The position numbers and the translations under genes were made by a program. A stretch of DNA of 64,000 nt from positions 1 to 64,000 of the forward strand of contig NZ_SJTF01000001.1 in assembly GCF_004634245.1 (NCBI RefSeq). The letters are read 5' to 3'. The stretch comes from Flavobacterium foetidum (GTDB lineage Bacteria > Bacteroidota > Bacteroidia > Flavobacteriales > Flavobacteriaceae). Positions within the stretch are counted from its first letter, which is position 1. The number at the start of each line of letters is the position of its first letter. The notes under the pieces are model-generated. The model did not search any database and had not been told where the DNA came from. It saw only the letters and a program-made list of their open reading frames with translations. This document shows positions 36,934 through 47,093 of this stretch, one piece after another.

Positions 36934-39696
36934 ATGAAAAAGCTACTACTATTTCTTTTTACATCTGCGATTGGTTTTTCTCAATCTATTTATAAGGGTA
37001 ATGTGAACGAAAATGGTTTTCCGATTCCAGGTGCAACTATCTGTGTACTGAATACGCAACGCTGTACGACATCAGATTTTGACGGAAATTATTCCATCGA
37101 AGTGAGAAAAGGAGAGCAGCTCCAGATTTCTTTTGTGGGCATGAAAACGAAAATCATCAAAATCAGCAATCAGACTTTTCAGGAAGACGAGCTGGCTGTA
37201 AAAGAGCTAATAAGCAACGATTATATCAAAAAACTTGAAAAAACTGCCGATTCGGCCAAAGTTTCTAAACCATCTGGGCATTTTAATTTTAATCTCAATT
37301 CTTATTTTCAAAATGAAAACATCTCCCGAATCAACAGAAAGAATGATGGACTTTATGAGCTGAAGGATAAATACGATTACGATAGATTATCATTTGAAAT
37401 TTATCATGAATATTCGGTTTCTGTTCCTATGCGTCTTCCAAAATATCAGTCATTATATGCACAAGGGCGCAGCATAAACGGAGATTTGGCTTATCAATCG
37501 CCTGAAACTAATGAGATTTTCAGTTGGGGACCAAATGTCAATTCCTTGCAGTATTCTTCAAATAGTTCAGCATATTATCCTCAGGGAAACATAGAGAACA
37601 GATCTTCTTTAAGCTCAGCTCCATTACAGCTTTATAATCCAAATCGTTTTTTTAGAAATTCTCAAGATAACAAAATCGCTTTTACGGGACAGATTGAAAA
37701 CAGAAAAGGAAATTATCTGAAGTTAAACTTTTCATACAAAACAGGAAACATTACGATTCCAAATACGAGAAACAATGAAAGCACAACTTCTTTAAAGTAT
37801 TTTAGAACAGTTTCTAACAACAGTAAAATTGAAACTTTGTTGACTTACAATGATTTTGAAAACAATTTCTCAAACGCAAATTTTGGGATAAACAAGGTTG
37901 TTTTTTCAAATGCCGTGACGCCAATACATTTTGATAATAAACTATCAGTTCTAAGCAATGGGGTACAGCGCAGTTATTCGGATTTTGAAAATAATCCGTA
38001 CTATCTTACGCAGTATAATCTCGATAAGAATAAAAGTCGAACTATTTCTTTCAATTTCAATCATAAATTCAATAAAGGCAGAGTTTCTAATATTGCCAAT
38101 ACCGGTTTTCAGTCTTCGAATGTTGAAAATGAAAACGGACAGCCGTTTTATACTGCTGTAATTACTGAGCCCAATTTCAATCAGAGAATAGAAAAATTTA
38201 GAAACTTCTTGGTTTCAGATGTTTTTAAATACGAGTTTGCTTATTCAAAATATATCGAATCTAAACTTGATTTACGGTATCAAAACAGAGATTTAGAAAG
38301 AAATTTTTTCAGCGGATATAATTCGCTAGAGAATTTTCCAAAAAATGCTCTGGCACAAACTCATTTCGATATTTCGCAACATAGATTTGAGGCTTTTTTT
38401 AATGTAAATGGCTCATTTCTTATCGAAAATGCGCCTTTTTATAATAACGAAATGATTGTGAGAGCCAGCACAGATTTGAATTATTCTTCGACCGTAAAAA
38501 ATGGGTTTATGCCCAGTTACTTTGTTTCGGCAGAATTAAGAAGACTTTTTAACGAAGATTTTACGTTTACCATCACCAATCGTTATACCAAAACAGAGCC
38601 GTCGCTGCAAAACAACAATCTTAATTTTAACTCGCTGCAATATCGTTTGGATCAGTTTAATCAGCTTCAGAATAATCTTGAACTCATTACGCAGAAAGAT
38701 GCCCTTACAATAAATGAAAACAGCATCAATTTTGACCTGAATTACCGAATCAGCAGCAGCTGGAATTTGTATTTGAACTACAATTTCAAAAAAGTCGAAA
38801 ATCTTTATGTGCCTCTTTATGCTGCAAATGCTGTCAGCTGGTCTCCAAATGTAGATTATAAACAAAGAGGAGTAGAATTCATTATAGAAAATCTGTCGTA
38901 TTATAATAGGAATTTCAGATACAATTTTAATCTTAATTTCACTTATTACAGAAACGAGGTAACGGCAATTCATAATAACCAGAGCAGGATTTCTTTTGCG
39001 GGTTTTGCTGATGTAAATAAAAATTATATCGTCGGACAGCCTCTGGGAGTAATTGTCGGAAACAGTTATGGGAGAGACGCTAATCAAAATATTATTATTG
39101 ATGCGGAGGGTTTTCCTGTAAAGAATCTAGAACCTAAAATTTTAGGAAATCCAAATCCTGATTTTGTGGTTGGCTTTTCCAATACGTTCCAATACAGACA
39201 TTTTTCGCTATATCTCGGCTTTGACTGGAGCGAAGGCGGCAAAGTTTGGAATGGAACCCAGCAGACTTTAAATTATTACGGAAAATCGGAACTGACAGGC
39301 GAACAACGAAACACCACCAATTACATTTTTGAAGGCATCACACAATCGGGAGCTGTAAATACCAAGGCAGTTTCGTTTTATGATGTCAATCAGCCCGTTA
39401 ATCAAAACCTATGGACCCGATACGGTATAGGAGGAGTAGACGAAGATGCTATTGAAGATGCGACTTATTTCAGACTCAATTCGTTAAAGTTATCCTATAA
39501 AAGCGGTTACAATCGCACAGACAAAAAATCGGAGTTTATAATTTCATTTTTTGTAAACAATGTTTTTGTTGTAGCCAAAAGCAAAACGGCCTTTGGTCTA
39601 AATGCTATGTTTAATTCAATAGAAACCAACGGACTGGATTATTTTAACGCTCCAATGATGCGAAGCTTTGGTTCTTCTTTAACATTTAAATTTTAA
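36934..39696 (+). CDS. SusC-type outer-membrane beta-barrel lacking its plug domain
   Basis: 920 residues. After a signal peptide (ends near IGFSQ) comes a carboxypeptidase-D-like regulatory domain (about 19-85: GFPIPGATICVLNTQRCTTS, FDGNYSIEV). The plug that should follow in TonB-dependent SusC/RagA proteins (VxxGYG, then VVIDG and IYG) is missing. Only about 80 residues separate that domain from the start of the barrel (YAQGRS near 176, SWGP near 197). The barrel runs to the end with the terminal strand FGSSLTFKF. The next gene, one base away, contains a plug domain. A channel completed by the neighbour's plug is the natural reading. Confidence 0.82.
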   Translation: MKKLLLFLFTSAIGFSQSIYKGNVNENGFPIPGATICVLNTQRCTTSDFDGNYSIEVRKGEQLQISFVGMKTKIIKISNQTFQEDELAVKELISNDYIKKLEKTADSAKVSKPSGHFNFNLNSYFQNENISRINRKNDGLYELKDKYDYDRLSFEIYHEYSVSVPMRLPKYQSLYAQGRSINGDLAYQSPETNEIFSWGPNVNSLQYSSNSSAYYPQGNIENRSSLSSAPLQLYNPNRFFRNSQDNKIAFTGQIENRKGNYLKLNFSYKTGNITIPNTRNNESTTSLKYFRTVSNNSKIETLLTYNDFENNFSNANFGINKVVFSNAVTPIHFDNKLSVLSNGVQRSYSDFENNPYYLTQYNLDKNKSRTISFNFNHKFNKGRVSNIANTGFQSSNVENENGQPFYTAVITEPNFNQRIEKFRNFLVSDVFKYEFAYSKYIESKLDLRYQNRDLERNFFSGYNSLENFPKNALAQTHFDISQHRFEAFFNVNGSFLIENAPFYNNEMIVRASTDLNYSSTVKNGFMPSYFVSAELRRLFNEDFTFTITNRYTKTEPSLQNNNLNFNSLQYRLDQFNQLQNNLELITQKDALTINENSINFDLNYRISSSWNLYLNYNFKKVENLYVPLYAANAVSWSPNVDYKQRGVEFIIENLSYYNRNFRYNFNLNFTYYRNEVTAIHNNQSRISFAGFADVNKNYIVGQPLGVIVGNSYGRDANQNIIIDAEGFPVKNLEPKILGNPNPDFVVGFSNTFQYRHFSLYLGFDWSEGGKVWNGTQQTLNYYGKSELTGEQRNTTNYIFEGITQSGAVNTKAVSFYDVNQPVNQNLWTRYGIGGVDEDAIEDATYFRLNSLKLSYKSGYNRTDKKSEFIISFFVNNVFVVAKSKTAFGLNAMFNSIETNGLDYFNAPMMRSFGSSLTFKF

Positions 39697-39697
39697 G

Positions 39698-42600
39698 ATG
39701 ATGAAAAAAATATACTTTCTGTTTTTACTGGCTTTTCAAGTTTTATTCTCTCAAAATGCTGAATCAGATTGGAATGCGGTTTATAAAAAATCAATCACAG
39801 AAAAAGTTTATTTGCAGCTTAACAATGTGTTGTATGTACCCGGAGACATTGTTTATTTTAGAGCTTTTGTGACGGAAAGCGATAACAGCCCGAGCTCGTT
39901 AAGTGAATATGTGTATGTAGATATAGTGGATAGTAGCGATAAAAAAATAGCAAGCCAGATGTATGCTATAGAAAATGGAGCTGTTTCTGGATCGTATTTT
40001 ATTCCAGAAGATAAAGCTTCGGGACTTTACAAAATAATTGCTTATACGAAAATGCAGGCAAATTTGTCTGATGCAGTTTTTCAGAAAACATTTTTTGTTC
40101 AGAAAGTAGTTGCACCGAGAATCTTGATGACTTTAGATTTTAAGAAAAAAGCTTACGGCAGCGGAGAAATCTGTGAAGCCGATTTTGAACTTAAAAATCT
40201 CGAAAGCCAGCCCATTAAAAATTATAATTTTAAATATGATGTTTTTCTTGAAGGAAAAAAAATCGACTCGGCAGTAGGCGGAAAAACAGACGATTTAGGA
40301 AAAGCAGTAATCCGTTTTAAGCTTCCAGAAGATTTAAAATCAAACGACGGAATTCTGAATGTCATGCTGGATTATGATAATTTTAAAGAATCGGTAACAC
40401 GTTCTATTCCGATTAATCTGAATTTTATCGACCTGCAATTTTTGCCGGAAAGTGGTTATTTGGTAGAAAACGAAACTTCTTCCTTGTTTTATATTGCTAA
40501 GAATGAATTTGGGCTTCCTATGGATGTCGCTGGATTTATTGAAGATGAAGACGGAAACAGAATAGCAGATTTTAAGAGCGACCACGACGGAATGGGAAAT
40601 GCATTTCTAAAAACTGCTCCAGATAAAAAATATTTTGCTGTCGTAACCTCGCCTTTTCTGTCAAAGGAAAAAATAGCTTTGCCAGAGGCTCAAAAAAATG
40701 TTTTCGCCATTAATGCAAAAAAGCAAACCGAAAGCGTTTCGCTGAATGTCTATGCTCCGTTTGCAACAGATGCAAAAGTTTTGGTTCGCAATACAGCTAA
40801 AATTCATAAAACGAATAAGGTGAGTTTAAAACAGGGTTGGAATTCTGTTGAAATTAAAACAAAAGACCTTCCAGTCGGAATTCAGTCTTTTTCGCTGTTG
40901 GTTGCAGATAAAATTGTGGCAGAAAGACTTGTTTTTTTAAATTATCAGGATGGACTTAAGATTGAAATTAAAACAGACAAACAAAATTATCTGCCAAGAG
41001 AAAAAGTACAGGTTTCTATTTTTACAAAAGATAAAAATAATAATCCGATAGCATCTAGTCTTTCTGTGTCTGTGGTAGATGCGAAGCTTATCACTTATAT
41101 AGATGACAAACAAGATAATATTTTATCGTGGCTGTTATTGGGGGCTGAATTGAAAGGCACTATACATGAGCCAAGATATTATTTTGATGAAAATAAGAAA
41201 CAAGAAGACAGAGAAAAGGCGATAGATTTGCTTTTGAATACACATGGCTGGAGAAAATACAATCAGGATAATCTTCAAAATCTCTTTGGATTGGCCCAAA
41301 AAATACGACCAGAAAAAATCAATTCGATTCAAGGTTTTGTCTTAAATCATAAAGGGAAACCGGTTTCCGTAAAAGTGCTTCTTTTTACAGATCAAGAAAA
41401 AGTATATGAGACCAAAAGCAATTCAAGCGGTTACTTTGAATTTAGAAAAGTCAATTTTTTAAGTTTAGCCATGCTGGCGGCAGAAGGAAAAAACAACCGA
41501 AACTATAGTATCAAAAATTCCATCACCAACCAAGAAGAGTTTGCAGTGATGCGAGATACGCTTTCAAATTTTTCTTCGCCAAATATTGAATATCCGTACA
41601 TTGAACAAAAAGAGAGCAAAAAAGAAAAAGGCAATATAAAAGGGAACTCCGTCTCTTTGGATTCTGATAATAATTCGCTTCAAGATGTTCTGGTCGTTGC
41701 GGGTTACGGCTCTGTAAAAAGGAGTTCGCTTACGGGAGCAATTGTTCGTGTGTCTGGACAGGAAATTTCAAACAGCCTTAGTGGCAGGGCGGCCGGAATT
41801 CAGATTTCACCATCATCGGGACAGGTCGCAGGAACGGATAAAATCGTGATTAGAGGTTTGAGTTCTATTTACGGCAGCAGGTCTGGAGGACAACCTTTAG
41901 TCGTTATTGACGGAATTCCGTATGCAGACAATGAAAATGCTTCTGTTTTTGGAAGTTTGCCCACCGATATGATACAATCGATAACTATCTTAAAAGATGC
42001 AAATGCGACTTCTATTTATGGTTCTGCAGCTGTAAATGGCGTGATTGTAGTTACCACAAAAAACAATTACTATTTAAGAAAAATTCTGTTAGGTAAAAAT
42101 TACCGTTATGTATTTCAGTATATCAATAAAACGAATGGAAGAAAACTAAATGAAGCAGACGATTTTTATGTTCCTAACTACAAAACTGTAATTGCCGAGG
42201 AAAAAACCGATTTTAGAAGCTGTCTTTATTGGAACGCTGTAATTCAGACCAATAACAACGGTAAAGCAACTTTTGAGTTTTACAATTCTGATGAAAATAC
42301 TTCCTTTAAAATTTTGGCTGAGGGAACTTCCTATAAAGGGGATCTTGGTAAAGCAGAAGCTGTTTATGTAGTAAAAGACATCATTCAGACCGATGTAAAA
42401 GTGCCTGTTTACGTTTCGCAAGAAGACATCGTAATGATACCGCTTTGGCTTAAAAACAATTCTGATGAAAATGTAAAATTAGAGAACAGCGCTTTATTTA
42501 ACGATGAGAAAATCGATTTTCAAAATTCGATTGAGCTGAAGGAAAATGAATCAAGAACGGTTTTTATACCGCTTTCTACTGATAAAATTGGAAAAAATCA

Positions 42601-44227
42601 GCCTTTAGAAATTACAATTAGCGGAGAAAATTATCGAGCCAAAATAAAAAAGGTTATAGATGTCTATCCTAAAGGTTTTCCAAAGAATATTGACATCTCA
42701 GGTTCAAAATCCCAAACTGTAGATTTTTTGGTTACCGATCCTTTAGTAACTAGTATTGAGGGAAGCTTTAAATTATTCTATAATCCGTTTTCTTTCATTT
42801 TTGATGGTCTAGAAAGCATGATTCGTGAGCCTTATGGCTGTTTTGAGCAGGTTTCATCTTCCAATTATCCAAATATTATGGTCATGCAGTTGTCAAAGCT
42901 CAAAAATGTTTCGCCAGAGTTTAAGGCAAAAGCAATGAAGTTTTTGGAGAACGGTTATAAAAAACTAAAGAATTACGAGTCCAGAGGCGGAGGTTTTGAA
43001 TGGTATGGTGGAAATCCCGGAAATGAAGCTCTTACAGCCTATGGCTTAATGCAGTTTTATGAGATGAAAGAGTTTGTTAATGTAGATCAGGAAATGATAA
43101 ATCGCACTTTAGAGTGGATGAATTCAAGAAAAGATGAAAAAGGAGGATTTAAAATGAATCATGCGAAATATGGTTTTTCTGGAGTAAAATATGAAGTCAA
43201 TAACGCGTATATCGTTTATGTGTTATCTGAAATTGGTGGTATTGATTTAGAAAAACAATATCAGGCCGCTTTGCGAGAAGCCTTAAAAAGTAATGATTTG
43301 TACCGTTTAACTTTGACAGCTCTTGCTTCTTTTAATCTTAAAAAAATCGATCAGTATAAAAAATTGATGGCTTTGATAAAAGTAGAAGTCAGCAAGAAAG
43401 GCATAATAGATTTAGAAGCAGAACAATCTGTAGTCTACAGCCGCGGAAAATCGATGAATATTGAAATAGCCGCACTATACGGACTTGCAATTTTAAAAGA
43501 AAAAGAGATTACCAAAGAATTTTCAGAAATTCTAGATTATCTGCAGACCAATAAAAGCAGCTACGGATTTGGCTCTACACAGGCAACGGCACTGACTCTG
43601 AAACTAATCGCTGAATTTACCAAAATCAATGTAAATACTAAAGTTGATGAAAAAGCAACACTGTATCTGAACAACGAACTGATCGATTTAACGCAGAAAG
43701 ACCTAAATGGGAATGTAATGCTAAAGAATCTCAAAGTTAGCCCGGGAAAAAACAATTTTTCGTTTCAATCAGCCTCAGAAAGTGTTCCTTATTTGTTTGC
43801 TGTGCAGTATCAGACTTTTACGCCAGATAATTCAAAAAAATGCAGTTTGATTTTAAAAACAAAAACAAGGTCTGATAAAATCAAAATGAGTGAAACAGCT
43901 CGTGTTGAAATCGAGGTAGAAAATACAGAAAATAACGAGGTTTCAAATCCGATTGTGAGAATCGGGATTCCAGGAGGTTTGACTCCGGAACCTTGGCAAC
44001 TTAAAGAATTGGTTGAAAAAAATGCCGCAGATTATTATGAGATTTTTGGCAATGAATTGGTGTTGTATTTCAGAAAACTCAATGCAAACGAAAAGCGAAA
44101 AATAAACATAGATTTTAAAGCCATTGTTCCTGGTAAATACAAAGGAATTGCTTCTTCTGCTTATTTGTATTATGAAAGAGAGCGCAAAAATTGGGATTCC
44201 GGAATAGAAGTAGAGGTGATTCCGTAA
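39698..44227 (+). CDS. Alpha-2-macroglobulin-like protein with embedded TonB plug domain
   Basis: 1509 residues; the ATG at 39701 is equally possible. A signal peptide ends near VLFSQ. MG2-like domains come first (about 35-500: VYLQLNNVLYVPGDIVYFRA). A short helical segment with THGWRKY follows, then a CarboxypepD_reg-like domain (about 543-600). A complete SusC-type plug lies at about 660-790: LQDVLVVAGYGSVKR, IVIRGLSS, PLVVIDGIPY, ITILKDANATSIYGSAAVNG. After that come the A2M domain (TDFRSCLYWNAVIQTN) and the thioester domain with PYGCFEQ (Cys1048, Glu1050, Gln1051), then helical repeats and a C-terminal receptor-like beta domain. Bacterial A2Ms trap proteases; coupling one to a TonB plug is unusual. 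It is cotranscribed with the plug-less barrel. Confidence 0.85.
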   Translation: MMKKIYFLFLLAFQVLFSQNAESDWNAVYKKSITEKVYLQLNNVLYVPGDIVYFRAFVTESDNSPSSLSEYVYVDIVDSSDKKIASQMYAIENGAVSGSYFIPEDKASGLYKIIAYTKMQANLSDAVFQKTFFVQKVVAPRILMTLDFKKKAYGSGEICEADFELKNLESQPIKNYNFKYDVFLEGKKIDSAVGGKTDDLGKAVIRFKLPEDLKSNDGILNVMLDYDNFKESVTRSIPINLNFIDLQFLPESGYLVENETSSLFYIAKNEFGLPMDVAGFIEDEDGNRIADFKSDHDGMGNAFLKTAPDKKYFAVVTSPFLSKEKIALPEAQKNVFAINAKKQTESVSLNVYAPFATDAKVLVRNTAKIHKTNKVSLKQGWNSVEIKTKDLPVGIQSFSLLVADKIVAERLVFLNYQDGLKIEIKTDKQNYLPREKVQVSIFTKDKNNNPIASSLSVSVVDAKLITYIDDKQDNILSWLLLGAELKGTIHEPRYYFDENKKQEDREKAIDLLLNTHGWRKYNQDNLQNLFGLAQKIRPEKINSIQGFVLNHKGKPVSVKVLLFTDQEKVYETKSNSSGYFEFRKVNFLSLAMLAAEGKNNRNYSIKNSITNQEEFAVMRDTLSNFSSPNIEYPYIEQKESKKEKGNIKGNSVSLDSDNNSLQDVLVVAGYGSVKRSSLTGAIVRVSGQEISNSLSGRAAGIQISPSSGQVAGTDKIVIRGLSSIYGSRSGGQPLVVIDGIPYADNENASVFGSLPTDMIQSITILKDANATSIYGSAAVNGVIVVTTKNNYYLRKILLGKNYRYVFQYINKTNGRKLNEADDFYVPNYKTVIAEEKTDFRSCLYWNAVIQTNNNGKATFEFYNSDENTSFKILAEGTSYKGDLGKAEAVYVVKDIIQTDVKVPVYVSQEDIVMIPLWLKNNSDENVKLENSALFNDEKIDFQNSIELKENESRTVFIPLSTDKIGKNQPLEITISGENYRAKIKKVIDVYPKGFPKNIDISGSKSQTVDFLVTDPLVTSIEGSFKLFYNPFSFIFDGLESMIREPYGCFEQVSSSNYPNIMVMQLSKLKNVSPEFKAKAMKFLENGYKKLKNYESRGGGFEWYGGNPGNEALTAYGLMQFYEMKEFVNVDQEMINRTLEWMNSRKDEKGGFKMNHAKYGFSGVKYEVNNAYIVYVLSEIGGIDLEKQYQAALREALKSNDLYRLTLTALASFNLKKIDQYKKLMALIKVEVSKKGIIDLEAEQSVVYSRGKSMNIEIAALYGLAILKEKEITKEFSEILDYLQTNKSSYGFGSTQATALTLKLIAEFTKINVNTKVDEKATLYLNNELIDLTQKDLNGNVMLKNLKVSPGKNNFSFQSASESVPYLFAVQYQTFTPDNSKKCSLILKTKTRSDKIKMSETARVEIEVENTENNEVSNPIVRIGIPGGLTPEPWQLKELVEKNAADYYEIFGNELVLYFRKLNANEKRKINIDFKAIVPGKYKGIASSAYLYYERERKNWDSGIEVEVIP

Positions 44228-44233
44228 AAAAAC

Positions 44234-44270
44234 TGCCTGATGGATTTCTGCAATCTGTCAGGCATTTCTT
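44234..44270 (+). terminator. Terminator of the barrel/A2M operon
   Basis: Stem tgcctga (44234-44240) with tcaggca (44258-44264), followed by a T-rich run, a few bases after the stop. Confidence 0.65.
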
Positions 44271-44280
44271 TTTTGAATAA

Positions 44281-45339
44281 TCAAAATTCTTTTTCTCGAT
44301 AATAATTGATCATCAAGTCTATAAACTTGCTGTAGCTTTCCATTCCGTCTTTTTGATTATTCGATTTTAAGAAATTGTCGTACAGAAAATGAAAACCTTT
44401 ATCAATAAAAGTGTCGTATTTATTCCAGAAATCCTGACTTTCCTGATAATTTTTGAGAATTCCTGGATTTACTTGTTTTTTTAAAACCTCGAAGACTTTC
44501 TCATTTTTAAATTTCCAGATGCCCAGACAATAACGCAAGGCAAAACTATATCCAGAATACTGAAAATATAAATTATCGTTTTGTACACAAGCCAAAACGC
44601 CTATAAAATTGCATTCGTTCTCACTTGCAAAACCAATCTGATGCGCCATTTCATGAGAAGTAGTAAGCGGAAACGAGTACATAGGCAATAAGCCGTTTAC
44701 CTGAGCTTCATTGGTAAACGGATTTAAATAACCTCCAAAACCCATATAAGTCAATGGCACACTGAACAATGATTTTTTAACGTTTAAGGTTTCATATGAA
44801 AAATAAGAATGCTTTTTAGCTAAATTATTGTACCCGTTTAAATTCAACTTAAAAACTTCTTTCTGAGAATACGGCAAACTGATTTTTTGGCTTTTGTCTT
44901 TTGTGATTTTAAACTGAATTTCGTTGGTCCTTGTAATAAGTCTTTTCGTAAAAGCTAATAGGTCGGCATCAGTATATTCTCTTTTAATTTCCATTTTTTG
45001 ATAAAGAGGTATGCGATAGTAGTTGAAAGCCCATAACAGATGAAAGAAAAAATAAAAAACAGAAATTTTGCCTAAGATTTTTAACAAATGATTTTTCCAA
45101 TCTGTTTTCCAAGTTTTTCTTATGCTCCAAAACCAGCTGATTATGGATAAGATTAAAATAGCGTAAATGCAGTCGCCAACCGAAAACGGAATTTTGCCCA
45201 ATACAGTTCTAGAAAAATGAGAAATTCTCACAAACAAATTATTGCTGTAAAAGCCTTCGACAAAATCTGGAAAAAACGGAAGTATTTTATAAAAAATGAT
45301 TTGTACTAAAAGAAATAAGGGTAAAATGTATTTTGATTT
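44281..45339 (-). CDS. DUF3810 membrane protein with zinc-peptidase motif
   Basis: 352 residues from the GTG at 45339 (VKSKYILPLFLLVQIIFY). The longer frame begins with TTG inside an intergenic repeat. Three transmembrane helices lie in the first 120 residues, then a soluble domain with TTSHEMAHQIGFASENECNF. Here HEMAH is an HExxH zinc-protease signature and the downstream Glu can be the third ligand. DUF3810 proteins are thought to be membrane metallopeptidases; no substrate is known to me. It converges on the A2M gene. Confidence 0.82.
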   Translation of the reverse strand, partial: KSKYILPLFLLVQIIFYKILPFFPDFVEGFYSNNLFVRISHFSRTVLGKIPFSVGDCIYAILILSIISWFWSIRKTWKTDWKNHLLKILGKISVFYFFFHLLWAFNYYRIPLYQKMEIKREYTDADLLAFTKRLITRTNEIQFKITKDKSQKISLPYSQKEVFKLNLNGYNNLAKKHSYFSYETLNVKKSLFSVPLTYMGFGGYLNPFTNEAQVNGLLPMYSFPLTTSHEMAHQIGFASENECNFIGVLACVQNDNLYFQYSGYSFALRYCLGIWKFKNEKVFEVLKKQVNPGILKNYQESQDFWNKYDTFIDKGFHFLYDNFLKSNNQKDGMESYSKFIDLMINYYREKEF

Positions 45340-45380
45340 CACAGTAATTTTTTTGGATAAGTAAATATAAAAAGAAGTTA

Positions 45381-45470
45381 GCCACAAATTGCACGAATTT
45401 TCACTAATTGATTAATTAGATAGAACTTTGGAACCATTATAATTTGCGCTAATTTGTGAAATTCGTCGCA
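45381..45470. repeat. Foldback repeat, relative of 1403-1526
   Basis: Left gccacaaattgcacgaattt and right aatttgtgaaattcgtcgca (ending at 45470) form an imperfect inverted pair. It resembles the element at 1403-1526. The upstream extension of the DUF3810 reading frame runs into it. Confidence 0.5.
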
Positions 45471-45532
45471 AAAAAGTGTTTAAACTTTGTAACTTTGAAG
45501 CTCTTAATTGTTAAACGTCAAACAAAAATATA

Positions 45533-46993
45533 ATGAGTCAAGAAATAAGAAATCTGGAGCCAAAAGCACTTTGGAATAAATTTGCAGATTTGAATGCTGT
45601 TCCGCGTCCTTCAAAAAAAGAAGAGCGTGTAATTGAGTTTATGAAAAACTTCGGAAACAGTTTAGGTTTAGAAACTTTTGAAGATGAAATCAGAAATGTA
45701 ATCATCAGAAAACCAGCTACTCCAGGAATGGAAAACCGTAAGCCTATTGTAATGCAAGGACATTTGGACATGGTGCACCAAAAAAATGCAGATACGGTTT
45801 TTGACTTCGATACACAGGGAATTGATATGTATGTCGATGGCGACTGGGTTCGTGCTCGCGGAACAACGCTTGGTGCCGATAACGGGTTAGGGGTGGCCGC
45901 AATTATGGCAATCTTGGAAAGCAAAGATATTCCGCATCCAGCAATAGAAGCCTTGTTTACAATCGACGAAGAAACAGGAATGACGGGGGCATTAAACCTT
46001 AAAGGAGGCATTCTACAAGGTCAGATTTTATTGAATCTGGATACAGAAGAAGATGATGAAATCGATATTGGATGCGCAGGTGGGATAGATGTAACTGCAA
46101 CTCGAAGCTACAATGCCGAAGAGGTTCCAGAAGGCTCTGTTGGATATACTATTACTGTAAAAGGTTTGAACGGAGGGCATTCAGGAATGGATATTCATAA
46201 AGGTTTAGGAAATGCAAATAAAATCATGAATCGTCTACTTTTTGACGGTTTTGAAAATTTTGGACTGCAAATTGCCGAAATAAATGGAGGAAGTTTGCGA
46301 AATGCAATTCCGAGAGAAAGTGTTGCAAAAGTCATTATTTCTGAAATGTTTGACGAAGCGTATCTTTTTGATATGCAGGAAATAATCAACGATATCAAAG
46401 CCGAATTTAAAACTACAGAGCCAAATCTAGTTATCGAAATCGTAAAAAGCGATCTTCCTGAAAGTGTGATGGATTTAGGTGTTCAGGAAGGAATCATCAG
46501 AGCCATTTATGCTGCTCATAATGGTGTTTATAGAATGAGTGCCGATATGGCCGATTTGGTTGAAACGTCAAACAATATTGCTAGAGTAATTATAAAAGAC
46601 GGCGAAATTTCAGTAGGATGTTTGACTCGTTCTTCGGTAGAATCTTCAAAATTTGATTTGGCAAATGCGCTGCGTTCTACTTTTGAACTTGTGGGTTGCG
46701 AAGTGGAACTTTCTGGTTCGTACCCAGGATGGACGCCAAATGTAAATTCTGAGATTTTGGATACTTTGGTTGGAATATATGAAAAACAAAACAACGAAAA
46801 ACCAAAAGTGGTAGCTTGTCATGCTGGCTTAGAATGCGGCATTTTAGGAACCAATTATCCTGAAATGGATATGATTTCTTTTGGACCAACAATTCACGGC
46901 GCACATTCTCCAGATGAAAGAGCGAGTATTGTTTCTTCTCAGAAATTCTGGAAATTTTTATTGGAAATTCTTTCGAATATACCATCGAAATAG
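45533..46993 (+). CDS. pepD: Aminoacyl-histidine (cytosol non-specific) dipeptidase
   Basis: 486 residues. An M20-family metallopeptidase of the PepD type. Metal ligands and catalytic residues are visible in QGHLDMVHQKN, GTTLGADNGLGVAA and IDEETGMTGA. The lid domain contains KGLNGGHSGMDIH, and a last ligand is in GPTIHGAHSPDE. It cleaves a broad range of dipeptides, including beta-Ala-His, in the cytoplasm. The length is typical. It is monocistronic. Confidence 0.95.
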   Translation: MSQEIRNLEPKALWNKFADLNAVPRPSKKEERVIEFMKNFGNSLGLETFEDEIRNVIIRKPATPGMENRKPIVMQGHLDMVHQKNADTVFDFDTQGIDMYVDGDWVRARGTTLGADNGLGVAAIMAILESKDIPHPAIEALFTIDEETGMTGALNLKGGILQGQILLNLDTEEDDEIDIGCAGGIDVTATRSYNAEEVPEGSVGYTITVKGLNGGHSGMDIHKGLGNANKIMNRLLFDGFENFGLQIAEINGGSLRNAIPRESVAKVIISEMFDEAYLFDMQEIINDIKAEFKTTEPNLVIEIVKSDLPESVMDLGVQEGIIRAIYAAHNGVYRMSADMADLVETSNNIARVIIKDGEISVGCLTRSSVESSKFDLANALRSTFELVGCEVELSGSYPGWTPNVNSEILDTLVGIYEKQNNEKPKVVACHAGLECGILGTNYPEMDMISFGPTIHGAHSPDERASIVSSQKFWKFLLEILSNIPSK

Positions 46994-47011
46994 TCCCAGT
47001 TGTCAGTCATG

Positions 47012-47039
47012 GTTTTCAGTTTCTTTTGAGACTGAAAAC
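47012..47039 (+). terminator. Hairpin after pepD
   Basis: Stem gttttcagt (47012-47020) with actgaaaac (47031-47039). It has no T-run after it, so it is a weak terminator candidate. Confidence 0.4.
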
Positions 47040-47093
47040 TAAGATTGTGGCTGAATATCTGATTTCCTGGTAACAAAAGGCATTTTTTAAATT

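Noticed and set aside
45340..45387. N-terminal extension of the DUF3810 protein
   Set aside because: It starts at a TTG within a foldback repeat; the GTG at 45339 gives a normal first membrane helix.
46528..46985. Minus-strand frames opposite pepD
   Set aside because: These are shadows of the pepD coding frame; pepD is supported by conserved catalytic motifs.
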